A stretch of 64,000 nt of DNA from Chryseobacterium sp. ON_d1 (GCF_006829085.1 NZ_BJTC01000013.1:1-64000), one strand, 5' to 3'. Positions 9,116 to 19,525 are shown, counted from the stretch's first letter. A program made the numbers and translations. The notes: a model not told the origin generated them from the letters alone.

Positions 9116-10831
9116 ATGAATGCCATGAAACTCTATCAAACTCTTGAAAAACAGATTAAGAAAGAACCTAATTACGTTTCTGACAACGGGGAAATAAAAA
9201 AATGGGTGGTCCTGAATAAAGCTCAAAACTTTGATGAAGAACTGATCGGTTTACTGTTGGAAGACTCCGACTTGAAAGAAAAATTCTTTATAAAGGTAAA
9301 AGATGTCTGGGTATTTAAACAAAACCTTTTCATTCAGTTCCTTGAGCAGAAAAACTATCTGAATGACAGCTATACTCAATTTAAAAATAAAGTAGGATTA
9401 ACTATTGACGGAAAACATTTGAAACAGCGCAATGAAGTCTCACTGGTATGGCCGTTTAAAGACTGTGTTCTCGAGGGCGGACAAAGCCGTGAAGAAGATA
9501 AAAGAGAAGAAATTTTCTTCAATGAAGTGCTGGCACAGGATGAAATTACTGAGTTATTGGACCCAAAAGTCCTGACGAATGCCAAACGGTTTGATAAAGA
9601 TGGAGAACATCATTTTGACCAATTCAATAGAGATGAAAATGGTACTATTACCGATAATTTGATCATTAAAGGAAATAATCTACTTGCATTACATTCTCTG
9701 AAAAAAGAATTTGCCGGGAAAGTGAAGCTGATTTATATAGATCCGCCGTATAATACAGGAAATGATAGTTTTCAATACAATGATAGGTTTAATCATTCTT
9801 CTTGGTTAACTTTTATGAAGAATAGATTGGATATTGCAAAAAGTCTACTTACAGACGATGGGAGTATATTAGTTCAAGCCGATTGGAATGAAATACATTA
9901 CTTAAAAGTCTTATTAGATTCTGTTTTTAATAGAGAAAATTTTAGGAATGAAATAATTTGGGCATATCACGGACCAGGGTCTCCTAAAATGAAACAATAT
10001 AACAGAAAACATGATAATATTTTATGGTATTCAAAATCTACCTCTGACTGGATTTTTAATGGAGATGATGTTCGTATGTCATCCGAAGTACATGTTGGTG
10101 GTTTTAATAATGAAATGAATGCAAATGTAAGCAGTGAATATACAGATAGAGGAAAAATTCCTGAAGATTGGTGGGAAATGGGAAGAGATAAAGAGGAATT
10201 TGTAGAGGAGATGTCTAATCTCTATGATGAATATGAAAGAATTAAAAATAAAAACTGGTGGAAAATGGCTGTTGCAGCAAGGATTAGAATTGATGGTAAA
10301 AAACGTTCAGGTTATTTAACTGAAAAACCCTATAAACTTATAGAAAGATTTATTAAAGCTCACACAAATAAAAACGATATCATACTAGACTTTTTTGCAG
10401 GTAGTGGAACGACAGGTTTTGTTTCGAATTATTTGGAACGACAATTTATTCTGGTTGAGCAACTTGAAAATACACATGAAATTATTAAAGATAGATTTAA
10501 AGGAATAAATTATACTTACCTCGAACTCAAAAAATACAATCAAACCTTTATAGAAAAAATAGAAGGAGCAAAAGATGAAAAAATACTTCTTCAGATTTGG
10601 GAAGAGATGAAAGCGAAATCTTTTCTTAATTATAATGTAGATATTCAGAAACAGGAGCAGCATATTGAAGACTTCAAAACATTGAGCCTGCAGGAACAGA
10701 AGCAGCATCTTTGCGAGCTTCTCGACAAAAATCAGCTCTATGTTAACCTATCTTCTCTTAAGGATGAGAACTTTGCATGTACACCGGAAGAACAAAAAGT
10801 AACACAGGCATTTTATCAACTTAAACCCTAA
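9116..10831 (+). CDS. type III restriction-modification system, DNA methyltransferase (Mod) subunit
   Basis: A 571-residue DNA amino-methyltransferase. The catalytic motif DPPY is at D209-Y212 (IDPPYNTGND) and the AdoMet-binding motif DFFAGSGTTG starts at D425. That order, catalytic motif first, is the beta class typical of type III Mod proteins and N6-adenine methylases. The central region (about 290-400) is the likely target-recognition segment. Mod gives sequence specificity to both modification and cleavage. The res gene begins 4 nt after the stop, so the two are an operon. Its start could also be the Met codon at 9125. Confidence 0.92.
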   Translation: MNAMKLYQTLEKQIKKEPNYVSDNGEIKKWVVLNKAQNFDEELIGLLLEDSDLKEKFFIKVKDVWVFKQNLFIQFLEQKNYLNDSYTQFKNKVGLTIDGKHLKQRNEVSLVWPFKDCVLEGGQSREEDKREEIFFNEVLAQDEITELLDPKVLTNAKRFDKDGEHHFDQFNRDENGTITDNLIIKGNNLLALHSLKKEFAGKVKLIYIDPPYNTGNDSFQYNDRFNHSSWLTFMKNRLDIAKSLLTDDGSILVQADWNEIHYLKVLLDSVFNRENFRNEIIWAYHGPGSPKMKQYNRKHDNILWYSKSTSDWIFNGDDVRMSSEVHVGGFNNEMNANVSSEYTDRGKIPEDWWEMGRDKEEFVEEMSNLYDEYERIKNKNWWKMAVAARIRIDGKKRSGYLTEKPYKLIERFIKAHTNKNDIILDFFAGSGTTGFVSNYLERQFILVEQLENTHEIIKDRFKGINYTYLELKKYNQTFIEKIEGAKDEKILLQIWEEMKAKSFLNYNVDIQKQEQHIEDFKTLSLQEQKQHLCELLDKNQLYVNLSSLKDENFACTPEEQKVTQAFYQLKP

Positions 10832-10835
10832 ACAG

Positions 10836-13388
10836 ATGATATTTTTACACGAAATATTCAATAATCCGTTTGCCCGTAAGGCCCTGGCGGAAGTTCCCCT
10901 ACCCAATGGAATCACTGACAATCTGAAATTTGGAATTCGTCCCTATCAGGAAGAAGCTTTCAGACGTTATTTGTATATGGAACAGGAAGATTTTGACGGT
11001 AAGCCCAGAAAACCTGTGCACCTCCTTTATAATATGGCAACAGGAAGCGGGAAGACGATGGTAATGGGAGGCCTGATGCTTCACCTTTATGAAAAAGGAT
11101 ACCGTAACTTTCTGTTTTTTGTCAACAGCAATAATATTATTCAGAAAACGAAGGATAACTTTCTTAATCCTCAGACTTCCAAATATTTATTTCGGGATAA
11201 AATAGTCATTGATGGCAGAGAAGTTTTTTTTAAACAAATCGGTAATTTTGATGAATCCGATCATGAAAACATCAATATTAAATTTACCACCATCCAGCAG
11301 CTCCATATCGATTTAAACAATACTAAAGAAAACAGTGTCACCTATGAAGATTTTCAGGATAAGAAGATCGTCCTTATGGCAGATGAAGCGCATCATCTGA
11401 ACAGCGGCACAAAAAACGGGAATCTGTTTGGAAGCTGGGAAGAAACCGTTCTGGAGATTCTGCATCAGAATTTTGAAAATATTCTCCTTGAATTTACAGC
11501 AACCTTAGATTATGAAAGCCGGGAAATTGCAGAGAAATATAAAGATAAAGTCATTTATAAATATGATCTCGCCCAGTTCAGAACGGATAAATTTTCCAAA
11601 GAGATTAATCTTGTCCGTTCCATGTATGATGAAGAGGAAAGAATCATTCAGGCATTGATTCTTAATCTGTACCGTCAGGAACTCGCCATTATGCATCATA
11701 TTAATCTGAAACCTGTTATTCTTTTCAAAGCCAAGAAAACGATTAAAGAATCAGAACAGAATAAAGAAAACTTTCATAAGCTGATCAGTGACTTCTCTGA
11801 AACAATGGTAGATAAGATCAGGAAGACATCTACAGTTACTATTATTCAAAAGGCTTTTGAATTTTTTGAAGCCAGAAATATTTCAATAACGGATATTGTA
11901 AAACGGATACAGACTCATTTCAGAGAAGAAAACTGCCTGAGTGCCAATAATGACCTGGAAGCAGAGAAAAACCAGATCTTACTCAATACACTGGAAGAGG
12001 AAAACAACCCGATTCGTGCTGTATTTGCGGTACAGAAGCTTAATGAAGGCTGGGATGTTCTCAACTTATTTGATATTGTGAGATTATATGAAGACCGGGA
12101 TGGGAAGGATGGTAATCCGGGAAAAACAACACTTTCCGAAGCCCAGCTTATCGGTCGTGGAGCAAGATATTATCCTTTTGCAGTGGAAGAAGGAGAAGAT
12201 AAGTTTGTGCGGAAATATGATGATGACATTTCAAACGATCTGAAAATTTTAGAAGAGCTGTATTACCACACCAAAGAAGACAGCCGTTACATTTCAGAAC
12301 TTAAAAAAGCCCTTGTCGACTCCGGAATATACGAAGATGAGGCCAATCTTGAAATCAAACAGTTAAAATTAAAGCCTGTATTTAAAACCACAGAATTATA
12401 CAAAAATGGAGTTGTGTTTTCCAACAGTAAAATACCCAAAAGTTTTACTCATATAAAGTCTTTTAAAGATCTGGGAATTAGTAAACCTAAGTTCAGTCAT
12501 CAGCTTTCTTCCGGCGTTGGGAAAACTTCCAATGTATTTTTTGAATTGGAAAAACCGGTTTCTTCTGATGAAGGTATAAAATCTGAAGGCATCAGAATTA
12601 AGGATATTCAGAAACATGTAGTAAGATACGCTTTAAGCCGCAATCCTTTTTTTTACTTTGATAATCTTTCGCGTTATTTCCCCAATATAACGTCCATCCG
12701 GGAGTTTATAGAAGATGAGAAGTATCTGGGTGGAATGGAAATCATATTCTACGGAATCCAAAGCCGTCTTCAGGAGATTTCACATTTCGATTATCTTCAG
12801 GCATTGAACAGGCTGCTGCAAAATATAGAAATGGATATTAAACACAACATTCCGGACTATGAAGGGTCATCATTCCAGGCGCAACCTATCCGACAGGTAT
12901 TCAGGGATAAAGAAATCAGGGTTAAAAAAGGCAGTATAAAAGCAGATGGGCAGGAGAATGTGGTTTCGGAAGAATCCTGGTATGCTTATAATGCCAATTA
13001 TGGGACCAATGAGGAAAAAAGGTTTGTTGAATTATTTTCCAGACGCTTCCGGGGATTAAATCAAAAATTTCAGAACATTCATCTGATCCGTAATGAAAGA
13101 GAAATTAAGATATTTGATAAGGCAGGACGTGCTTTTGAGCCTGATTTTATCCTGTTTTGCAGCAAAAAAAATGATAAACAGCTGAGTTATCAGGTTTTTA
13201 TAGAGCCAAAAGGAGCTCATTTAATTGATTATGACAGATGGAAAGATGACTTTTTGAGAGAAATGGGAGATGAAAAGAAAACCATTACCATTCATACAAA
13301 TGAATATTTAATAACTGCTGTCCCGTTTTATAACCATGAAAATGAAAGAGACTTCGAAATAGCTTTAGAAAAAACGCTTACAGGCTAA
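10836..13388 (+). CDS. type III restriction endonuclease (Res) subunit
   Basis: An 850-residue ATP-dependent restriction subunit. An SF2 helicase motor carries Walker A ATGSGKT (A68-T74), a DEAH box (D183-H186), and EFTAT plus a late LIGRGARYYPF motif. A C-terminal PD-(D/E)xK nuclease is visible as EPDFILF (D770) followed by EPK (E790, K792). In known type III systems Res cleaves after ATP-driven communication between two inversely oriented sites and works only with Mod. All catalytic motifs are intact, so the system looks functional. It is somewhat shorter than the roughly 950-residue classical Res proteins. Confidence 0.92.
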   Translation: MIFLHEIFNNPFARKALAEVPLPNGITDNLKFGIRPYQEEAFRRYLYMEQEDFDGKPRKPVHLLYNMATGSGKTMVMGGLMLHLYEKGYRNFLFFVNSNNIIQKTKDNFLNPQTSKYLFRDKIVIDGREVFFKQIGNFDESDHENINIKFTTIQQLHIDLNNTKENSVTYEDFQDKKIVLMADEAHHLNSGTKNGNLFGSWEETVLEILHQNFENILLEFTATLDYESREIAEKYKDKVIYKYDLAQFRTDKFSKEINLVRSMYDEEERIIQALILNLYRQELAIMHHINLKPVILFKAKKTIKESEQNKENFHKLISDFSETMVDKIRKTSTVTIIQKAFEFFEARNISITDIVKRIQTHFREENCLSANNDLEAEKNQILLNTLEEENNPIRAVFAVQKLNEGWDVLNLFDIVRLYEDRDGKDGNPGKTTLSEAQLIGRGARYYPFAVEEGEDKFVRKYDDDISNDLKILEELYYHTKEDSRYISELKKALVDSGIYEDEANLEIKQLKLKPVFKTTELYKNGVVFSNSKIPKSFTHIKSFKDLGISKPKFSHQLSSGVGKTSNVFFELEKPVSSDEGIKSEGIRIKDIQKHVVRYALSRNPFFYFDNLSRYFPNITSIREFIEDEKYLGGMEIIFYGIQSRLQEISHFDYLQALNRLLQNIEMDIKHNIPDYEGSSFQAQPIRQVFRDKEIRVKKGSIKADGQENVVSEESWYAYNANYGTNEEKRFVELFSRRFRGLNQKFQNIHLIRNEREIKIFDKAGRAFEPDFILFCSKKNDKQLSYQVFIEPKGAHLIDYDRWKDDFLREMGDEKKTITIHTNEYLITAVPFYNHENERDFEIALEKTLTG

Positions 13389-13496
13389 TCTCCTTATAAC
13401 CTCCTCTTTCTCTTTAAATTTTTAAATCCTTCCGTCTTTTAATCAATCTTTCTGATATCCAGTTGTTTATAAGGAAAGTCTGAAACGGAAAAACTG

Positions 13497-13527
13497 TTGT
13501 TTATCTTAAATAAAATCCTTATCTTTG
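13497..13527 (+). promoter_or_regulatory. Bacteroidota-type promoter of rpsA
   Basis: TATCTTTG (13520-13527) is a full match to the -7 consensus TAnnTTTG. TTG at 13497-13499 lies 20 nt upstream as the -33 element. The start codon is about 120 nt downstream, leaving a long leader that could carry autogenous control, though I see no specific structure. Confidence 0.65.
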
Positions 13528-13648
13528 CACCCACTTTTTGTGGTAAAGGTCTGAGAAAGTAAAATATTAAATATTAATAACTTCCGTATTTTTCAATCAC
13601 ATTGATTAAGACCGTTGAAAGAGAAGGAATACAAATTTTTTTAGAATT

Positions 13649-15439
13649 ATGTCAAAAGAGACAAATTCAGCTGAATTATTATTAAACCAAAACGTAGCAC
13701 CTGAACAATTTGACTGGGATTCTTTCGAATCTGGTCTTGATGCTGATGCTAGAAAAGAGAAAAGCGATTTAGAAGAAATCTACAACGGATCATTAAACAA
13801 TCTGGACGATAATGACGTTCTGGTTGGTAAAGTTGTAAGATTAACAGATAAAGAAGCTATCGTAGACATCAACTTCAAGTCTGAAGGTGTTATTTCTCTT
13901 AACGAATTCCGTTACAACCAAGGCCTTAAAGTAGGTGATGAGGTAGAAGTAATGGTTGACAAGAGAGAAGACAAAACTGGTCAGTTACAATTATCTCACA
14001 GAAAAGCTAGAACACTTAAAGCTTGGGATAAAGTAAACGAACTTCACGAAACTGGTGAAATCGTTAACGGTTTTGTTAAGTCTAGAACTAAAGGTGGTAT
14101 GATCGTTGACGTTCACGGAATCGAAGCATTCTTACCTGGTTCTCAAATTGACGTTAAGCCAATTAAAGATTACGATCAGTTCGTAGGAAAAACTATGGAG
14201 TTCAAAGTTGTGAAAATCAACCCTGAGTTCAAAAACGTAGTAGTTTCTCACAAAGCATTGATCGAAGCAGATATCGAAGGTCAGAAAAAAGAAATCATCG
14301 CTCAGCTTGAAAAAGGTCAGGTTCTTGAAGGTACTGTTAAGAACATCACTTCTTACGGTGTATTCATCGACTTAGGTGGTGTAGATGGATTGATCCACAT
14401 TACAGACCTTTCTTGGTCTAGAGTGAACCACCCATCTGAAATCCTTGAGGACGGACAGACTGTGAAAGTGGTTATCCTTGATTTCGATGATGAGAAAACA
14501 AGAATCCAGTTAGGTATGAAGCAATTAGAAGCTCATCCTTGGGATGCTCTTTCTGCTGACTTGAAAGTTGGAGACAAAGTAAAAGGAAAAGTAGTAGTTC
14601 TTGCTGACTATGGTGCATTCGTAGAAATCGCTCCAGGTGTTGAAGGATTAATCCACGTTTCTGAAATGTCTTGGTCTACTCACTTAAGATCTGCCGGAGA
14701 TTTTGTAAAAGTAGGTGATGAAGTGGAAGCTGAAGTATTAACTTTAGATAGAGAAGAAAGAAAAATTTCTCTTGGTATCAAGCAATTGTCTAAAGATCCA
14801 TGGGAAAATATCGAAGCTAAGTATCCTGTAGGATCTCAGCATGTAGGAACTGTAAGAAACTTCACTAACTTTGGTGTATTCGTAGAGTTAGAAGAAGGTA
14901 TCGACGGGTTGATCTACATCTCTGATCTTTCTTGGACTAAGAAAATCAAGCACCCATCTGAGTTCTGCGCAGTAGGTGATAAATTAGACGTTGTAGTTCT
15001 TGAATTAGATATTCAGGCTAGAAGATTATCTCTAGGTCACAAGCAATTGACTGAAAACCCATGGGATAAGTTCGAAACTAAATATGCTGAAGGAACGATC
15101 CACGCTGGTAAAGCAGTAGAAGTTCATGATAAAGGAGCTTCTGTTCAATTCGAAGATGCTGAGGTTGAAGCTTTCTGTCCTTCAAGATTATTAGAGAAAG
15201 AAGATGGATCTAAAATCAAAAAAGGTGAAGAAGCTGAATTCAAAGTAATCGAATTCAACAAAGAATTCAAGAGAGTAGTAGTATCTCACACAGGTATCTT
15301 CAGAGATGAAGAGAAGAAAAACGTAAAAGAAGCTTCTTCTAGAAACGTAACTTCTTCTTCTAACAACGAAGAAAGATCTACTCTTGGAGACATCGATGCA
15401 TTAGCAGAGTTGAAAAGAAAAATGGAAGAAGGTAAATAA
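13649..15439 (+). CDS. rpsA: 30S ribosomal protein S1
   Basis: A 596-residue RNA-binding ribosomal protein that recruits mRNA to the small subunit. It contains consecutive S1 (OB-fold) repeats from about residue 54, each with the VxGxV...GxFVxL...GLIHxSDLSW pattern (for example GVFIDLGGVDGLIHITDLSW). The last repeat is degenerate, and an Asn/Ser-rich tail follows. The codon use is the most biased in the window, as expected for a highly expressed gene. A terminator follows at 15464. Confidence 0.97.
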   Translation: MSKETNSAELLLNQNVAPEQFDWDSFESGLDADARKEKSDLEEIYNGSLNNLDDNDVLVGKVVRLTDKEAIVDINFKSEGVISLNEFRYNQGLKVGDEVEVMVDKREDKTGQLQLSHRKARTLKAWDKVNELHETGEIVNGFVKSRTKGGMIVDVHGIEAFLPGSQIDVKPIKDYDQFVGKTMEFKVVKINPEFKNVVVSHKALIEADIEGQKKEIIAQLEKGQVLEGTVKNITSYGVFIDLGGVDGLIHITDLSWSRVNHPSEILEDGQTVKVVILDFDDEKTRIQLGMKQLEAHPWDALSADLKVGDKVKGKVVVLADYGAFVEIAPGVEGLIHVSEMSWSTHLRSAGDFVKVGDEVEAEVLTLDREERKISLGIKQLSKDPWENIEAKYPVGSQHVGTVRNFTNFGVFVELEEGIDGLIYISDLSWTKKIKHPSEFCAVGDKLDVVVLELDIQARRLSLGHKQLTENPWDKFETKYAEGTIHAGKAVEVHDKGASVQFEDAEVEAFCPSRLLEKEDGSKIKKGEEAEFKVIEFNKEFKRVVVSHTGIFRDEEKKNVKEASSRNVTSSSNNEERSTLGDIDALAELKRKMEEGK

Positions 15440-15463
15440 TCTTTGAACCATTGATCAATATAC

Positions 15464-15489
15464 AGCCGCTCATTTGAGCGGCTTTTTTT
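15464..15489 (+). terminator. rho-independent terminator of rpsA
   Basis: AGCCGCTCA and TGAGCGGCT form a 9-bp stem with a two-base loop, followed by a T-rich run. Confidence 0.9.
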
Positions 15490-15785
15490 ATGAGTATTAT
15501 AATAAAAGAGAAGCAGCGTTTTTAAACATTAAAAATGCATTATTTTTTTTACTGTCATATTCTATAAGACACTTTTTGGAGTCAATTCATTCGATTTAAG
15601 AATTATAAATGTTTATTAAATAAGGTTTTATAGATGATTATAATTTTAAAAATCTTCATTATGTGAATTATAAAATTCTCTTTGAAAGATATGTAGTAAT
15701 AAAAATGTTTTATTGTTAAATTTTGCGTAAAAAAAATAATATTTATTTGTTAAATATTTGTAGATTAGCGCCTTTAATAATGGAT
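15490..15785. other. AT-rich gene-free gap before the M36 protease
   Basis: About 300 bp between the rpsA terminator and the protease start. I see no RNA gene or conserved coding frame. The only candidate signal is TAGATTAG at 15761-15768, a weak -7-like element 25 nt before the start codon. A 64-codon minus-strand frame here overlaps the protease start and looks fortuitous. Confidence 0.4.
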
Positions 15786-18413
15786 ATGAAAAACAAAGCT
15801 CTACCTCTTTTGTTTGCGGTATTTTCTGCATTTCCTGCAATACTGTTCGGACAAGATAATGAAAAATTGATTAAAGATTATATTTCTCAAAATAAAATAA
15901 GGGAATATAAAAAGTCCGGCCTTAATAATATTATTGTCGATAATGTGGATCCTTCAAAATCTCTGAATGGTAATGTTGTGAAATTTTTACAGACCTATAA
16001 TGGTTTACCGGTATACAGCGCTGTAGGAACAGCATTGATTAAGGACAGTAAAATTGTCTACTATACAGATAACTTTATTAAAGATTATACTGCATCTACA
16101 TCAGGTACAGCGGCTATTAACAAATCAATGGCTCTTCAAAAAATTGCAGAAGAACTGAAGAATCCTGATATTGCGAATTTTACCATTCTTGCCTATCTTG
16201 AGAAAACTCAGAAGAAAGCAACAGCAGCCAATCAAAGACTTGTGTATACGAACGACGATAATGGAAATTTACGTCTGGCGTATGAATTTACTTTAATGGA
16301 ACCAAAATCTCCTAATTACTGGAATATTTTGGTAGATGCCAATAATGGAAATATCCTGTTAAAAAATAACCTGACGCTGTCTTGTAATTTCCACCATGAT
16401 GCATATGGATCAGATGCTGATTATAGTCATGCCAATCATTTTGAAAATACATTAATAGGACCTCAGAATAATGTAGCAGAGAATAACGCTCCGTTGCTTT
16501 TACCGGATAATGCATCATATAATGTATTTCCATTACCTATTGAAGCGCCTACTTTTGGTTCAAGATCAATCATAAATAATCCTTGGATTCTGAGTGCTTC
16601 CCCTGAAGGATGGCATTCTGACGGAATTAATCATTATACCATAACGAGAGGAAATAACGTTTTTGCCTATGAAGATGTAGCAGGAACAGCTTTAACAGCT
16701 CCTAACTATCTTACAGGGACTCCCGCAGATGGAGGAGCAACAAGAAACTTTGATTTCCCTTTTAATATCAATGAATCTCCTGTAAACAACAGAAATGCTG
16801 CTATTACCAACTTATTTTATCTGAATAACAGAATTCATGATGTTTTCTACAAGTTTGGATTTACAGAAACTGCCAGAAATTTCCAGCAGAACAATTTTGG
16901 TAATGGACCTGTAGGGGGAGATGATGATTCTGTATATGCAGAAGCTCAGGATGGAAGCGGATTAAATAATGCAAATTTCTCTTCGCCAATGGACGGTTAC
17001 AATGGGAAAATGCAGATGTACCTTTGGTCTCCGGTAGGAAGAGTGTTTTATTATAATGCTCCTACTGCTGCTGTTTCCCGTACACCAGGAGCCGGAACTG
17101 CACAGTTTGGAAATCCGCTACCTATGAACGGAATAACTGGGGACATAACACTTTCATCAGTGTTGGATGGCTGTACAGCGTTGCCGGCAAGTTCATTGGT
17201 TAATAAAATAGGACTGGTTGAGAGAGGAACATGTGCTTTTGCTGTTAAAGTAAAAAATCTTCAGGATGCCGGAGCTAAAGCAGCTATTGTATATAACAAT
17301 GTAGCGAATGGCTCTACTATAGGAAATATGGCGGGTAACGATCCGACAATTACAATTCCTTCCGTATTGATAACCAATACAGAGGGAGAATATATTAAAA
17401 CTCAGCTTGCAGCAAGTACAACCGTAAATGTTACCCTAAAAGGAAATATGACTCCGGATGGCAGCTTTGATAACGGAATCGTGACCCATGAATATGGTCA
17501 CGGAATATCAAACAGGATGACAGGTACCGGATACAACTGTCTGAATTCAAGCGTGAGTAAAGAACAAATGGGAGAAGGCTGGTCTGATTTCTTTGCTCTG
17601 ATGTTGACCAATAAAGCCGGTGACAATGCTACTGTAGCAAGAGGTACAGGTACTTATGCTTTGGGACAGGCGATAACAGGTGCTGGTATCAGACCAGCAA
17701 AATATTCTACAAACCTTTCTGTTAATGGATTTACTTACGGAAATACCAATGGAATGGAATACAATAACGGATCAGCAATAGTGCCGGATGTACACTCTAT
17801 TGGTTTCGTTTGGGCAACCATGTTATGGGACCTTCACTGGAAATATGTTGAAAAATATGGGTATGCTTCAGATGTATTATCAACAACTCCTAATGGAAGT
17901 ACAAAAGTTTTACAGCTGGTGACAGATGCATTGAAATTACAGGGATGTAATCCAAGCTTTATTGATGGCAGAAATGCAATATTGGCTGCAGAATTAGCTA
18001 CCACACAGGGGCAGGATAAATGTATGATCTGGGGCGTTTTTGCAAGAAGAGGTCTTGGAGTGAATGCATCTGCAGGAGTTAAAAATAATATCAATGATCA
18101 GGTTCAGGATTTTAATGTTCCGGAAGAATGTTTACTGGCTACCCATGAAGTAAATACCGATAAGAATAAAAATATCTCTATTTATCCAAATCCTGCTAAA
18201 GAAGAATTTTACATCAGCTTCCCGAGCAATACCCTGGGCAAAGTAAGTGTAGAGCTTTATGATATGTCTGGTAAGCTGGTTTCTTCAGAAGATAAGATTT
18301 CACCGGATGCCAAGAAAGCAATCTCTACAAGCAATCTTGTCAACGGAACTTATATGGTTAAAATAAAAGGACTTGGTTTCGAAGCAGCTTCGAAAGTAAT
18401 GGTTAAAAAATAA
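15786..18413 (+). CDS. secreted M36 (fungalysin) family metallopeptidase, T9SS substrate
   Basis: An 875-residue secreted zinc protease. It has a signal peptide (MKNKALPLLFAVFSAFPA, cleavage near FGQ), a fungalysin/thermolysin propeptide (about 25-190), the catalytic domain with HEYGHGISNR (H568, E569, H572) and downstream EGWSDFFAL supplying the third ligand, a protease-associated (PA) insert (about 430-550, ERGTCAFAVKVKNLQDAGA), and a T9SS type A sorting domain (about 797 on, ISIYPNPAKEEFYISF). I chose the ATG at 15786 because it starts a clean signal peptide; ATG 15780 is also possible, and a TTG at 15723 would add an unlikely extension. Confidence 0.93.
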   Translation: MKNKALPLLFAVFSAFPAILFGQDNEKLIKDYISQNKIREYKKSGLNNIIVDNVDPSKSLNGNVVKFLQTYNGLPVYSAVGTALIKDSKIVYYTDNFIKDYTASTSGTAAINKSMALQKIAEELKNPDIANFTILAYLEKTQKKATAANQRLVYTNDDNGNLRLAYEFTLMEPKSPNYWNILVDANNGNILLKNNLTLSCNFHHDAYGSDADYSHANHFENTLIGPQNNVAENNAPLLLPDNASYNVFPLPIEAPTFGSRSIINNPWILSASPEGWHSDGINHYTITRGNNVFAYEDVAGTALTAPNYLTGTPADGGATRNFDFPFNINESPVNNRNAAITNLFYLNNRIHDVFYKFGFTETARNFQQNNFGNGPVGGDDDSVYAEAQDGSGLNNANFSSPMDGYNGKMQMYLWSPVGRVFYYNAPTAAVSRTPGAGTAQFGNPLPMNGITGDITLSSVLDGCTALPASSLVNKIGLVERGTCAFAVKVKNLQDAGAKAAIVYNNVANGSTIGNMAGNDPTITIPSVLITNTEGEYIKTQLAASTTVNVTLKGNMTPDGSFDNGIVTHEYGHGISNRMTGTGYNCLNSSVSKEQMGEGWSDFFALMLTNKAGDNATVARGTGTYALGQAITGAGIRPAKYSTNLSVNGFTYGNTNGMEYNNGSAIVPDVHSIGFVWATMLWDLHWKYVEKYGYASDVLSTTPNGSTKVLQLVTDALKLQGCNPSFIDGRNAILAAELATTQGQDKCMIWGVFARRGLGVNASAGVKNNINDQVQDFNVPEECLLATHEVNTDKNKNISIYPNPAKEEFYISFPSNTLGKVSVELYDMSGKLVSSEDKISPDAKKAISTSNLVNGTYMVKIKGLGFEAASKVMVKK

Positions 18414-18435
18414 TTTACTTTTATATTCATTTCAG

Positions 18436-18468
18436 AATCGCCACAAGCAAGCTTGTGGCGATTTTATT
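18436..18468 (+). terminator. terminator after M36 protease
   Basis: AATCGCCACAAGC and GCTTGTGGCGATT form a perfect 13-bp stem with a two-base loop, followed by a T-rich stretch. Confidence 0.85.
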
Positions 18469-18512
18469 TATCCGTTACCGCAGCACTTTACTATCATTTA
18501 ATTTATATATCG

Positions 18513-18520
18513 TACCTTTG
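18513..18520 (+). promoter_or_regulatory. putative -7 element of the EamA gene
   Basis: TACCTTTG matches TAnnTTTG and lies 19 nt before ATG 18539. This placement supports that start over an in-frame upstream one at 18455, which would begin inside the preceding terminator. Confidence 0.6.
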
Positions 18521-18538
18521 CAGGCTGTTAAAAAAATT

Positions 18539-19525
18539 ATGAAGAAGAAAAATATACTAAAAGGTGTTTTATTTGTAGGGATTGGAGCTAGTATATACGG
18601 TATGTTGGCCACTTTTGTGAAAATGGCTTACCATGATGGTTTTACAACCTCAGAAGTAACTACTTCCCAATTCGTATTAGGTTTGACAGGACTTCTGATC
18701 CTTAATTTTATTCAGACCCTAACCTCGAAGCAGAAATTATCGGCGCCAAGTTCTAAAGAAATCAGAATGTTGCTGCTTGCGGGAACTTCCCTTGGAGGAA
18801 CGAGTCTGTTCTATTATATTGCAGTTCAATACATCAATGTTTCCATTGCTATTGTATTGCTGATGCAGTCGGTTTGGTTCAGTGTGGTCGTGGAAAGTAT
18901 CCTTACCCGGAAACTGCCCAATGCAAGAAAAGTAATTTCTGTGATTATTGTATTGTTGGGAACCGTTCTGGCAACCAATCTTATAAACATGGAGATAAAA
19001 CTGGACTGGCATGGAGTCTTCTGGGGCTTGATGGCTGCTGCTTCTTATACATTAACGATGTTTACTTCCAATACGCTGGCAACCCATCTTCCGGTTTTCA
19101 GAAAGAGTATCATTATGCTGGCAGGAGGTTCTGTAGTGGTTTTTGCATTTTTATTCTTTGCCCAGATAGGACCAATGTATTTCGATGGGTTAAAATCATT
19201 ATACCTGAATTTTACAGATAATACAGAACATATTCACCCGTTCAACTATTCAATTTTCCTGACATACGGCTTTGTTCTGGCTTTGTTTGGGACGATCATT
19301 CCACCGGTTTTATTCAATATCGGTTTCCCGAATGCAGGATTAGGGTTGGGAAGTATTGTTTCATCTCTTGAGCTTCCGGTTTCTGTAACGATGGCTTTTG
19401 TTTTATTGGGAGAAAAAGTATTTTTCATCCAATGGGTAGGGATTGCCCTGATTCTTTTTGCTATTGTTTTGATGAATTTACCTTCAAAAAAGGAAAAAGA
19501 AGTTTCAATGGCAGAAGTGTCTTAA
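18539..19525 (+). CDS. EamA/DMT family transporter
   Basis: A 328-residue inner-membrane transporter of the drug/metabolite superfamily. About ten hydrophobic helices are visible in two EamA halves, with the typical features GTSLFYYIAVQYINVSIAIV, VLLGTVLATN and LLGEKVFFIQWVGIALILFAIVLM. Family members export amino acids, nucleobases or drugs; the substrate here cannot be inferred. The start at 18539 is supported by the promoter element just upstream. It is followed by a terminator and is probably monocistronic. Confidence 0.88.
   Translation: MKKKNILKGVLFVGIGASIYGMLATFVKMAYHDGFTTSEVTTSQFVLGLTGLLILNFIQTLTSKQKLSAPSSKEIRMLLLAGTSLGGTSLFYYIAVQYINVSIAIVLLMQSVWFSVVVESILTRKLPNARKVISVIIVLLGTVLATNLINMEIKLDWHGVFWGLMAAASYTLTMFTSNTLATHLPVFRKSIIMLAGGSVVVFAFLFFAQIGPMYFDGLKSLYLNFTDNTEHIHPFNYSIFLTYGFVLALFGTIIPPVLFNIGFPNAGLGLGSIVSSLELPVSVTMAFVLLGEKVFFIQWVGIALILFAIVLMNLPSKKEKEVSMAEVS

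Noticed and set aside
15721..15785. Promoter of the M36 gene
   Set aside because: TAGATTAG has no -33 partner at the usual distance, so it is mentioned only as weak.
15646..15840. 64-codon minus-strand ORF before the M36 gene
   Set aside because: AT-rich and overlapping the signal peptide region of the protease; no similarity to known small proteins.
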